From positions 1 to 17,053 of the forward strand of contig JAUPTR010000145.1 in assembly GCA_030917985.1 (NCBI GenBank): 17,053 bases of DNA, written 5' to 3'. Within the stretch, counting starts at the first letter, position 1; every line of letters begins with the position of its first letter. Source of the DNA: Pseudomonadota bacterium (GTDB lineage: Bacteria > Pseudomonadota > Gammaproteobacteria > Burkholderiales > SCOH01). A program made the translations under genes and the position numbers. The notes below the pieces were generated by a model. The model ran no database searches. It saw only the letters and a program-made list of their open reading frames with translations, and had not been told where the DNA came from. This document shows, piece by piece, positions 8,064 to 15,387 of this stretch.

Positions 8064-8810
8064 ATGCTGCTGTTTCTGGCTCGCTGGCTACGCATCCTGT
8101 GCGGCTGGCTGGATCTATTGCTGTTTACCCTGTTGATGCTGCTGTTGGCGGCCATGCCGCAAGCCTGGATCAGGGGTATCTATCCGCCGCTGTTCCACGC
8201 CTGGTGCCGGGTGTTTGTGCGTGCGGTCAATATCGACTTGCGCCTGCACCAGAAAAATCTCTGCCCGCTGCCCAGGCAATACATCCTGATTGCCAATCAC
8301 CCTTCGGCGTTTGAAGACATTGGCGTGCCGGCGCTGTTTCCCGTCACATCACTGGCAAAAGCCGAAGTGGCCGACTGGTGGTTCGTCGGCAGAATTGCCC
8401 GCGCCTGCGGCACCCTGTTTGTACACCGTGAATCGGCCGATTCGCGCAAGGCAGCACTGCAGGCCATTATTCAGGCATTGGCGCAGGGCAAAAACATCGC
8501 ACTCTACCCCGAAGGAGGCTGTCACGGCCGCAGACTGTTCAAGCACTTTCGTTATGGCGCATTTGAAGCCAGCCTGGCCAGCAATGTGCCGATCCTGCCG
8601 GTGTTCATCCATTACGAGGCACAGGAAGACTTCGAATGGAACGAACAAACACTGCTGCAAAAAATCCGCGATTTCATTCTCACCCGTAACAACCGTGCCA
8701 ACTATTACGTCTACGATGCCATCAACCCGCAGCAATTCGCCGACAAGGATGCCTACAGCGCCCACGTTTACAGTCTGTATCGGCAATGGCAGCGTCAGTA
8801 TCTCGAATAA
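8064..8810 (+). CDS. Lysophospholipid acyltransferase (PlsC-like), membrane anchored
   Basis: This 248-aa protein belongs to the glycerolipid acyltransferase family, which transfers an acyl chain to lysophosphatidate or a similar acceptor at the inner membrane. A hydrophobic N-terminal anchor covers residues ~10-32. Motif I is NHPSAFED (His79). The family consensus is H-x4-D; here the fourth-plus-one place is Glu84, with Asp85 just beyond it. Motif II is GTLFVHR (116-122) and motif III is LYPEGG (147-152). The true substrate cannot be told from sequence; an ornithine-lipid or housekeeping PlsC-like role is possible. It is likely a single-gene unit, with 102 bases before it and 330 after it. 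A small AT-rich hairpin lies just before its start. Confidence 0.85.
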   Translation: MLLFLARWLRILCGWLDLLLFTLLMLLLAAMPQAWIRGIYPPLFHAWCRVFVRAVNIDLRLHQKNLCPLPRQYILIANHPSAFEDIGVPALFPVTSLAKAEVADWWFVGRIARACGTLFVHRESADSRKAALQAIIQALAQGKNIALYPEGGCHGRRLFKHFRYGAFEASLASNVPILPVFIHYEAQEDFEWNEQTLLQKIRDFILTRNNRANYYVYDAINPQQFADKDAYSAHVYSLYRQWQRQYLE

Positions 8811-8937
8811 CCGCCATTTCGCGCAGTGCGGCAGCCTGTCGGACTGGGGCAATCGTCCCGAGGCCGGATGCGCCAGCTCTTGAGGCATGCAGCCGGTGCC
8901 GGTATCGAGAAAGCAGGCAGCAATCCACCACACCCAT

Positions 8938-9003
8938 GCTGCAAGCCGCTCTGGTATTGGCCTGCAGGCCGGCCTGCAAGGCAATACCAGAGCGGCTTGC
9001 AGC
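8938..9003. repeat. Long inverted repeat (22-bp perfect arms, nested central palindrome)
   Basis: Bases 8938-8959 are exactly complementary to 8982-9003, giving a 22-bp perfect stem. The 22-base centre is itself nearly symmetric: it contains the perfect palindrome TGCAGGCCGGCCTGCA at 8963-8978, so only two mismatched pairs (8960/8981 and 8962/8979) break a 66-base palindrome. There is no T-run after either arm, so it is not a standard intrinsic terminator. It may be an extragenic palindromic repeat of the REP/BIME kind, a strong RNA hairpin protecting an mRNA end, or a protein binding site. No second copy is seen in this window. Confidence 0.95.
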
Positions 9004-9075
9004 GCATCGATCAAACTCGCCGGCAAATGTGCCGGGCATCGCACCTGCAACAAGCAACAATAAGCGCTCAAGCTT

Positions 9076-9105
9076 TTAGCCTGCTGCACCGTTAACAGCT
9101 ATAAT
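9076..9105 (+). promoter_or_regulatory. Probable sigma 70 promoter of ftsK
   Basis: A perfect -10 element TATAAT is at 9100-9105, with a weak -35 element TTAGCC at 9076-9081 and an 18-base spacer. Transcription would start near 9112, about 30 bases before the ftsK ATG. The -10 match is strong; the -35 match is only three of six. Confidence 0.55.
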
Positions 9106-9140
9106 CGTCATAAACTGGTTTCAATCCAAGCGGTATCCGT

Positions 9141-11486
9141 ATGAATTTATTCAAAAAGCCTCAAGCAGTCCCTAACCAGCGCTCGCCGCTGCCGCCGCAC
9201 CTTGCCAGCCTGCTGCGCGAATCGTGGTGGCTCGGCCTGGTGGTGGCTGCCATTTATCTGGTGCTGGTGTTGCTGTCGTATCACCCGACCGATCCCGGCT
9301 GGTCGCACAGCGCTACCCACGCCCAACTGCAGAATCGCGGCGGCGAGCTGGGCGCCTGGATTTCCGATCTGCTGCTTTACATCTTCGGCGTCTCGGCCTG
9401 GTGGTGGGTGGTGTTCTGTGTCACCGCCATCTGGTGGGGCTACAAACGTATTGATCGCGTAGAACCAACCAACAAACCGGTTGCATTTATCCGTATCAGC
9501 GGCTTTTTGCTGTTGCTGCTGGCCAGTTGTGGGCTGGAATCGCTACGCATGTACAGCATGAAAGCCGCTCTGCCACTGGCACCGGGCGGCATGCTCGGTG
9601 CGGTGGTAGGTGACTGGCTGGCGCGGGTGATCGGTTTTTCCGGCGCCACCCTGCTGATGCTGGCGCTGATCGCGGTGGGCTTTTCGGTGTTTACCGGTAT
9701 CTCCTGGCTGCAGGTGATGGAATCACTCGGCACTTGGCTGGAACGCGCTTATTTCTGGAGCATCAACAGCTACGAAGCCTGGCAGGATCGCAAGATCGGC
9801 GCGGTAGCCAAGGTGGTGCGCGAAGAAAAGGTCAAGGTCGAGAAGAAAAAGCAGGAAGTGGCAGAACCACTGCATATCGAACCAGCGCAGCTCGAAGTGC
9901 CAGTGGCGAAAAAGGTCGAAAAAGCCATCGAGCAGGAACAACGCAGGGAAATCCAGAAGCCGCTGTTCGACGATCTGCCGCTGCCGCCCTCCACCGCCTC
10001 CGGCACCTTGCCATCGGTAACGTTGCTGGAGCCGCCGGGCATGCTGCAGGAAACCGTCAGCCACGAAACGCTCGAATACACCTCGCGCCTGATCGAGCGC
10101 AAGCTGGCCGACTTTGGCGTAGAAGTCAAAATTGTCGCCGCCTACCCTGGCCCGGTGATCACCCGCTACGAAATCGACCCGGCGGTGGGCGTCAAAGGTG
10201 CGCAGATCGTCAATCTGATGAAAGACCTGGCGCGGGCGCTGGGGCTGATTTCAATCCGCGTGGTCGAAACCATTCCCGGCAAAACCTATATGGGCCTGGA
10301 ACTGCCGAACCCGAAACGGCAGATCGTGCGCCTGTCGGAAATTCTCTCCTCCGAGCAATACGCGCAGATGTCGCCACACCTGACCGTAGCGCTCGGCAAG
10401 GATATCGCCGGCAAGCCGGTGGTGGCCGATCTGGGCAAGATGCCACACCTGCTGGTGGCCGGTACCACCGGCTCGGGCAAGTCGGTGGGCGTCAACACCA
10501 TGATCCTGTCGCTGCTGTACAAAGCTTCGCCACATGAAGTGCGCTTCATCATGGTTGACCCGAAAATGCTGGAGCTGTCGGTGTACGAAGGCATTCCACA
10601 CCTGCTGGCGCCGGTGGTCACCGACATGAAACTGGCGGCCAACGCGCTCAACTGGTGTGTGGCGGAAATGGAAAAACGCTACAAGCTGATGTCGGCCATG
10701 GGCGTGCGGAATATCGCCGGCTACAACCAGAAGCTGAAAGAAGCGGAAAAAGCCGGCAAGAAAATGACCAACCCGTTCTCGCTGACACCGGACGACCCGG
10801 AGCCACTGGACGTATTGCCGTTCATCGTCGTCGTCGTCGACGAATTCGCCGACCTGATGATGGTAGCCGGCAAGAAGATCGAAGAACTGATCGCACGCCT
10901 GGCGCAGAAAGCCCGTGCCGCCGGTATTCACCTGATTCTGGCGACACAGCGGCCGTCGGTGGACGTGATTACCGGTCTGATCAAGGCCAATATCCCGACA
11001 CGCATGGCCTTCCAGGTGTCGTCGAAAATCGACTCGCGCACCATTCTCGACCAGATGGGCGCCGAATCGCTGCTGGGCCAGGGCGATATGTTGTTCCTGC
11101 CGCCCGGCACCGGTTATCCGCAGCGGGTGCACGGCGCATTTGTGGCCGACGAAGAAGTGCACAAGGTGGTGAATTTCATCAAATCCACCGGCGAGCCGGA
11201 CTACATCGACGGCATTCTCACTGGTGGCGCCACGCTGGAAGACGGCGGCGCGGCCGGGGGCGAATTTGGCGCTAGCGGCGACGCCGAAGCCGATCCACTC
11301 TACGACGAAGCCGTGGCCATTGTTGTCAAAACCCGCCGCGCCTCGATTTCGGCAGTGCAACGGCATTTGCGTATCGGCTACAACCGCGCAGCACGGCTGA
11401 TTGAGCAGATGGAAGCTGCCGGGCTGGTTTCACCGATGGAATCCAACGGCAACCGTACCGTACTGGCGCCATCGCGTGAAGAATAA
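9141..11486 (+). CDS. ftsK: FtsK, DNA translocase of the division septum
   Basis: FtsK (781 aa) anchors at the division septum and pumps DNA towards the dif site so that sister chromosomes separate. Four hydrophobic segments lie in the first ~200 residues (for example LVVAAIYLVLVLLSY). A short charged linker follows (about 215-290), rich in Lys, Glu and Gln, so this is the compact betaproteobacterial form rather than the long-linker Escherichia coli form. The RecA-like motor has Walker A GTTGSGKS at residues 441-448 and Walker B VVVVDEFADL with Asp567-Glu568. The C-terminal gamma winged helix, which reads KOPS sequences, covers about 718-781 (YDEAVAIVVKTRRASISAVQ). All motor motifs are intact. 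A promoter and a terminator flank it, so it appears to be transcribed alone. Confidence 0.97.
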   Translation: MNLFKKPQAVPNQRSPLPPHLASLLRESWWLGLVVAAIYLVLVLLSYHPTDPGWSHSATHAQLQNRGGELGAWISDLLLYIFGVSAWWWVVFCVTAIWWGYKRIDRVEPTNKPVAFIRISGFLLLLLASCGLESLRMYSMKAALPLAPGGMLGAVVGDWLARVIGFSGATLLMLALIAVGFSVFTGISWLQVMESLGTWLERAYFWSINSYEAWQDRKIGAVAKVVREEKVKVEKKKQEVAEPLHIEPAQLEVPVAKKVEKAIEQEQRREIQKPLFDDLPLPPSTASGTLPSVTLLEPPGMLQETVSHETLEYTSRLIERKLADFGVEVKIVAAYPGPVITRYEIDPAVGVKGAQIVNLMKDLARALGLISIRVVETIPGKTYMGLELPNPKRQIVRLSEILSSEQYAQMSPHLTVALGKDIAGKPVVADLGKMPHLLVAGTTGSGKSVGVNTMILSLLYKASPHEVRFIMVDPKMLELSVYEGIPHLLAPVVTDMKLAANALNWCVAEMEKRYKLMSAMGVRNIAGYNQKLKEAEKAGKKMTNPFSLTPDDPEPLDVLPFIVVVVDEFADLMMVAGKKIEELIARLAQKARAAGIHLILATQRPSVDVITGLIKANIPTRMAFQVSSKIDSRTILDQMGAESLLGQGDMLFLPPGTGYPQRVHGAFVADEEVHKVVNFIKSTGEPDYIDGILTGGATLEDGGAAGGEFGASGDAEADPLYDEAVAIVVKTRRASISAVQRHLRIGYNRAARLIEQMEAAGLVSPMESNGNRTVLAPSREE

Positions 11487-11511
11487 TCCATTCAAATCAA
11501 AACCCTGAATC

Positions 11512-11538
11512 CAGGGCGCTGCGGCGCCCTGTTTTGTT
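11512..11538 (+). terminator. Intrinsic terminator after ftsK
   Basis: CAGGGCGC at 11512-11519 pairs perfectly with GCGCCCTG at 11524-11531 around a four-base TGCG loop, followed at once by TTTTGTTG. It lies 25 bases after the ftsK stop and before the next gene's ribosome binding site, so it separates the two transcripts. Confidence 0.88.
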
Positions 11539-11605
11539 GCTTGCGAGGTTGCCGACGTGGCCTACACTGAAAAGAAACGCGAACCGCGACGCCAAAGGAG
11601 GCAAC

Positions 11606-12208
11606 ATGAACGAGCATTACCGTACCCTCAAATTCAGCCCGATTGACCCGACATCGACCTGCGCCAAAACGGACCGAGGCTACGACAACCTGACGCTGAA
11701 GCACCCTGCCCTGGCAGTGATGACTGACTTTCGCCTGGTGCCGGCAGCCACCATTACCCCCCAGGCATCACTAAGCAAGGCGCTGGAAAAAATGAAAACC
11801 GTCGGGGTACGCATGCTGCTGGTGCTGGATGATGAAGGCACGCTGAAGGGTCTGATTACGGCACATGACATTCTCGGCGAGGGCGTGATCGAATACGTGG
11901 AGAAACACCGCATCAAGCGTGAAGAACTCACCGTCAACGAAATCATGCAGCCCATCATGGCGCTGCATGGTCTGCCGCTGCAGGAAGTGCTGAACAGCAC
12001 GATTGGCGACCTGATCCACACACTCAAGGGCAAAGGCTTGCAGCATGTGCTGGTTTCCACGGTCGAATTTGGCGAAGCCAAAATCCGTGGCATTTTTTCT
12101 GCCGCCGAAATTGGTCGCCAGCTTGGCCTGGAGATGGACCCAATGGCGCCGGCACGCAGCTTTGCCGAGCTGGAAAAGGTATTGCTGCACACCAGGGCAG
12201 CCGCCTGA
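11606..12208 (+). CDS. Two-CBS-domain protein
   Basis: This 200-aa soluble protein consists mainly of a tandem CBS pair (Bateman module), which in other proteins binds adenosine nucleotides or SAM and senses energy state. The first CBS repeat is about residues 37-100 (VMTDFRLVPAATI to GLITAHDILGE) and the second about 110-175 (VNEIMQPIMALHGL to IRGIFSAAEIGRQLGL). There is no partner catalytic domain. The start at 11606 is fixed by an AAAGGAGG at 11594-11601; an earlier in-frame TTG would lie inside the ftsK terminator. The gene ends 33 bases before a histidine kinase that has its own strong ribosome binding site, so the two probably form one unit. Its exact target is unknown. Confidence 0.85.
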   Translation: MNEHYRTLKFSPIDPTSTCAKTDRGYDNLTLKHPALAVMTDFRLVPAATITPQASLSKALEKMKTVGVRMLLVLDDEGTLKGLITAHDILGEGVIEYVEKHRIKREELTVNEIMQPIMALHGLPLQEVLNSTIGDLIHTLKGKGLQHVLVSTVEFGEAKIRGIFSAAEIGRQLGLEMDPMAPARSFAELEKVLLHTRAAA

Positions 12209-12241
12209 TATCCACGAGGCAACGCCATCCAGGAGGCCAAG

Positions 12242-13906
12242 TTGCCGATACCTGCCCGCTTCGGCATCATCAACTCGTTCCGTTTTCAGATTGTTGCCGG
12301 CTCGATCCTGTTGCTGCTGATATCTGCCGTGATGCTGGTGACCACCAACCAGCGGCTGATTCAGAGCAACACACTGGAGGCATTTAATGCCAATCGGCGG
12401 CAAATCTCGCAGATGCTCAACCTGAGCATCTCGCCCTATTCCTCAACCGACAGGCTGGAAGAACTCAAGCCGTTTCTGGAAGAAATGCTCGACGGTGGCA
12501 ACTACGGCATCAGCTATCTGGTGGTGTTGCGCGAAAATGGCCAGGTGGCGCTCCAGGTAGGCAAGGTGCCACAGCCGCTACCTGCGCCGGACAATGACAT
12601 CGCGGCAGCCTTCAACCAGGGCGCCGTCCATTCCAGCCAGGCCATATTGCTGGAAAACAATGCCGTAGCAGACATGCGCTGGGGCATGAACACCAGCGCA
12701 CTGCTGCAAACCGCGCAGCAAGCCAAACGAGACAGCATGGTGGTGGTATTCATCGGCATTCTGATCACCGGCTCGCTGGCGGTATCCATGGGCGTCAACG
12801 CTGCCAGCCGCCTGCGCAAGATCGGCGAAGCCAGTCAGGCACTGGTGGATGGCGACTACGGCAAAACCGTGCCGGTGGAGGGCCCGGAAGAATTCCGGCG
12901 GCTTGCCAGCCATTTCAACCACATGTCGGCCACCATCAATAGCCGTATCGACCAGCTGAAGCAGAGCCAGTACGAGCTCGCCAGCCTCAACGAGGCACTG
13001 GAACACCGTGTTGAAGAACGCACAGCGGCACTGATCGACAGTAATCACCAGCTCGAAGAGAGCGTGCAACATCTGAACCAGGCTCGCGCATCGCTGGTGC
13101 AGTCGGAGAAACTGGCCGGGCTTGGCGCGCTGGTGGCGGGCATTTCACACGAGCTGAATACCCCGCTCGGCAACGCGCTCACCGTGGCTACCACGCTTGC
13201 CGAAGAAACCCGCAAACTGGAACAGGAAATTCAGACCGGCCTGAAAAAATCCACCCTCAGCACCTATCTGGACACCGCCAGAACCGCATCGGACATCATC
13301 GAAAACAATCTGCACCGGGCGGCCGATCTGGTTTCCAGCTTCAAACAGGTAGCGGTGGACCAATCCAGCTCGCAACGCCGCCGCTTCAACCTGAAGCAGA
13401 ATATCGGCGAACTGCTGCGTGCCCTGCAACCCATACTCAAGCGCCAGGATTGCCAGCTCAACATCGAGATTGCCGATGATCTGGAGCTTGACTCATTCCC
13501 CGGCCCCTTGTCGCAAGTCATCGCCAACCTGATCAACAATGCGCTTTTGCACGCATTCGACGATCAGCATGGCGGCACAATCCAGCTGCGGGCACAGGCC
13601 GATGGCCTCGACCACCTGAGCATTGAATTCGGCGACAACGGCAAAGGCATTCCGGCGGAAAACCTCGGCCGCATATTCGATCCGTTTTTTACCACCCGCC
13701 TGGGCCAGGGCGGCAGCGGCCTCGGCCTCAACATCGTCCACAATGTCGTAACCGGCGTGCTCGGCGGCTCAATCCAGGTTCAATCGACGCTTGGCCAGGG
13801 CACCCGCTTCCAGCTACGGATACCTCGGTTTGCCCCTCGTCTGCAGCAAACCACCTCTGGCACGACAGGTGAAAACCGGCAGCCAGCCGGACTTGAGCGA
13901 TCATAG
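12242..13906 (+). CDS. Membrane sensor histidine kinase (TTG start)
   Basis: This 554-aa kinase has one membrane segment at residues ~15-35, a periplasmic sensor region (~36-163) with no domain I recognise, and a second membrane segment at 166-188. A HAMP domain (~186-238) and a coiled coil (~238-290) follow, then the kinase core. The phosphorylated His303 sits in GISHELNTPLGNAL. The N box has Asn433 (NLINNALLHAF), and later come GDNGKGIP, FDPFFTT and the G2 box GGSGLGL (490-496). It is complete and should be active. The H-box wording resembles the NtrB-like (HPK4) group. The TTG start at 12242 is supported by AGGAGG at 12231-12236, five bases away. No response regulator lies beside it; the nearest gene is the CBS protein. 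Confidence 0.9.
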   Translation: MPIPARFGIINSFRFQIVAGSILLLLISAVMLVTTNQRLIQSNTLEAFNANRRQISQMLNLSISPYSSTDRLEELKPFLEEMLDGGNYGISYLVVLRENGQVALQVGKVPQPLPAPDNDIAAAFNQGAVHSSQAILLENNAVADMRWGMNTSALLQTAQQAKRDSMVVVFIGILITGSLAVSMGVNAASRLRKIGEASQALVDGDYGKTVPVEGPEEFRRLASHFNHMSATINSRIDQLKQSQYELASLNEALEHRVEERTAALIDSNHQLEESVQHLNQARASLVQSEKLAGLGALVAGISHELNTPLGNALTVATTLAEETRKLEQEIQTGLKKSTLSTYLDTARTASDIIENNLHRAADLVSSFKQVAVDQSSSQRRRFNLKQNIGELLRALQPILKRQDCQLNIEIADDLELDSFPGPLSQVIANLINNALLHAFDDQHGGTIQLRAQADGLDHLSIEFGDNGKGIPAENLGRIFDPFFTTRLGQGGSGLGLNIVHNVVTGVLGGSIQVQSTLGQGTRFQLRIPRFAPRLQQTTSGTTGENRQPAGLERS

Positions 13907-13967
13907 CGAGCCGGGTGGAAAAACAATGCCGGATTCACCCGCACTGTTGCGGCACATGGCATAGCTG

Positions 13968-14002
13968 AAAAAACGGGTGGCCCCTTTTCCCATGGGCACA
14001 GC
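13968..14002 (-). terminator. Possible terminator of the glycosyltransferase gene
   Basis: Read on the - strand, an imperfect stem (GTGCCC with GGGGCCAC, bulged) is followed by CCCG and a run of six T (A-run at 13968-13973 on the + strand). It lies about 40-70 bases past the glycosyltransferase stop. The stem is weak, so this is tentative. Confidence 0.35.
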
Positions 14003-14040
14003 AGCGCAGTCTCAAGTCCGGCAGCTTGCCAGGTTGTTGA

Positions 14041-15285
14041 CTACAACAATGCCTCGACAGCCTCACACGCCTGCAACAAACCATGACGGGTGTCACCGAA
14101 CTGGCTGGCGATGTGCCGGGCTTGCTGGCGGATATCGGGGCTGGCCAGCAGTTGCTGCAGCTGGCGCGCAAAACGGCGCGGGCCACTGCCCCATTTGAGC
14201 ACACTGCCACAGCCAAGGGACTGCACGCGGTTGGCGTTGTCGAACTGGTCATGCGCCATGGGCAACACCAGCTGCGGAATGCCGGCGCGAAATGCCTGGG
14301 CGGCGCTGCCGATGCCGCCGTGGTGCACCAAGGCTGCAGCCCGCGGCAATACCTGGCTGAACGGCAGATAGCTGCGATGCAGCACATTGCCTGGCAACGG
14401 GGGCAGCTGTGTTTCGAAGCGCGTCAGAAAGATGCCCTTGACCGGCAACTGCCGACACACTTGTGCGGCATTGCGAAAGAAGCCTGCCGATTGCGCCATG
14501 GCACTGCCGGGGCAGAACACCACCAGAGGCTCGGGGCGAGCCAGAAACTGTTGCAGCTCTTCATCCAGCGGATGCTGGCCACTTTCGTCGTAGAGCGGAA
14601 ACCCCACCAGCCGGCTCTTGCCCGGCCAATCAGGCTGCGGCGCAGCAAACCATTCGGGAAACAGGCACAGCACCAGATCGCCGTGATTGGCCCAGCCGGT
14701 AAACACATTACATACCGGAGCCAGCCCCAGTCGCTCACGCAGGCCATTCAGATCCGGCTGGCAGATGCGGTCAATATACTGATCTTCGACCATTGACCAG
14801 AGCTTGCGCCGCCATTTGGGCGACAGCCAGTGAACAAAGCCGGTATCCCGATAAGTGGGTGGATCATAAGCCGACATGAAAATCGAGGGTGCCAGCTGTG
14901 TCGCAACAAACGGCAGACGGTATTTCTCGGCGGCCAGGCGCGGGCCAAACGCCAGCGGCGAGCCGATCAGCAGCGGCTGTTGCGCGCGCCGGGTCTCGAT
15001 GTGCCGCAGCGAATGACGCATCATGTCGTTCACCATCGGCCAGATGCCGGCAAACCCCTTCTTGGCGTGCCACACACGACGGTCGAGCAGCACCTCGGCC
15101 AGCAATTCCAGCGAGCCGCAGCCCACGTATTCGATTCCGGCCTGGTCAACCGCATCGCGATAGTTGGGAGAGGTCAGAACGCTAACCTGATGGCCGCGTT
15201 GTTGCAGTGCCTTGGCCAGCCCCAGGTGGGGATGCAGATCGCCGGCCGAGCCAACGGCGGTGATGATGATCGGACGTTGCGACAT
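14041..15285 (-). CDS. RhlB-like glycosyltransferase (GT1/UGT fold)
   Basis: This 414-aa cytoplasmic protein closely resembles Pseudomonas aeruginosa RhlB, which adds rhamnose from dTDP-rhamnose to a 3-hydroxyacyl-hydroxyacid. It shows the two-lobed GT1 build. The N-terminal acceptor lobe begins GSAGDLHPHLGLAKAL. The nucleotide-sugar lobe has HHGGIGSAAQAFRAG (His321-His322) and PMAHDQFDNANRV (Asp346, Gln347). The stretches CLFPEWFA and DWPGKSRLVGFPLYD also recall RhlB. The start at 15283-15285 is chosen because an AGGAG lies ten bases before it; an upstream in-frame ATG would add eight residues. No rhlA, rhlC or dTDP-rhamnose genes are adjacent, so the real acceptor may be another lipid, sterol-like or aglycone compound. 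It is divergent from a GntR regulator, which may control it. Confidence 0.88.
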   Translation of the reverse strand: MSQRPIIITAVGSAGDLHPHLGLAKALQQRGHQVSVLTSPNYRDAVDQAGIEYVGCGSLELLAEVLLDRRVWHAKKGFAGIWPMVNDMMRHSLRHIETRRAQQPLLIGSPLAFGPRLAAEKYRLPFVATQLAPSIFMSAYDPPTYRDTGFVHWLSPKWRRKLWSMVEDQYIDRICQPDLNGLRERLGLAPVCNVFTGWANHGDLVLCLFPEWFAAPQPDWPGKSRLVGFPLYDESGQHPLDEELQQFLARPEPLVVFCPGSAMAQSAGFFRNAAQVCRQLPVKGIFLTRFETQLPPLPGNVLHRSYLPFSQVLPRAAALVHHGGIGSAAQAFRAGIPQLVLPMAHDQFDNANRVQSLGCGSVLKWGSGPRRFARQLQQLLASPDIRQQARHIASQFGDTRHGLLQACEAVEALL

Positions 15286-15324
15286 GGCGGGTATTCTCCT
15301 GTTTTCCATATCCTGTTATGCCAA

Positions 15325-15353
15325 TTGAATAGCCAGCTGATTTTTGCTACAAA
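15325..15353 (+). promoter_or_regulatory. Probable promoter of the GntR-type regulator
   Basis: TTGAAT (15325-15330) and TACAAA (15348-15353), 17 bases apart, form a fair sigma 70 promoter on the + strand, about 35 bases before the regulator's ATG. It lies in the 102-base divergent gap shared with the glycosyltransferase gene. Confidence 0.5.
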
Positions 15354-15363
15354 TGCAGCTGAT
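15334..15363. promoter_or_regulatory. Candidate operator: direct repeat CAGCTGAT x2
   Basis: CAGCTGAT occurs at 15334-15341 and again at 15356-15363, 22 bases apart centre to centre, close to two turns of the helix. Each contains the palindrome CAGCTG. One copy lies between the -35 and -10 of the putative regulator promoter and the other just after the -10, where a bound repressor would block transcription. Binding by the adjacent GntR-type protein is inference. Confidence 0.4.
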
Positions 15364-15387
15364 CGATATTTTTTGAAGCCCACACTC

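Larger units (their letters stand above)
8811..9140. other. Intergenic gap between the acyltransferase gene and ftsK
   Basis: This 330-base gap holds a long inverted repeat (8938-9003) and a likely ftsK promoter near 9076-9105, both listed separately. I see no credible gene in it. The short ORFs that cross the repeat on both strands encode similar peptides only because the DNA there is palindromic. I see no clear intrinsic terminator for the acyltransferase gene. Confidence 0.8.

Noticed and set aside
8938..9003. The long inverted repeat as an intrinsic terminator
   Set aside because: Neither arm is followed by a T-run on its strand, and the stem is much longer than usual.
10821..10840. GTC triplet run in ftsK as a microsatellite
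   Set aside because: It encodes the valine strand just before the Walker B Asp-Glu, which is conserved protein sequence, so it needs no special explanation.
10251..11366. A 371-codon open frame on the - strand
   Set aside because: It lies wholly within ftsK, whose + strand translation has every motor motif; it is a by-product of codon bias in GC-rich DNA.
11534..11605. Earlier start for the CBS protein
   Set aside because: It would begin inside the T-run of the ftsK terminator, whereas the ATG at 11606 has a perfect AGGAGG.
14083..14796. A 237-codon open frame on the + strand
   Set aside because: It is antisense to the RhlB-like glycosyltransferase gene, which has clear family motifs; the antisense peptide has no recognisable domain.
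14830..15387. A 186-codon N-terminal extension of the GntR regulator
   Set aside because: The extension runs antisense through the glycosyltransferase gene and across the divergent promoter gap; the regulator domain begins right after the ATG at 15388.
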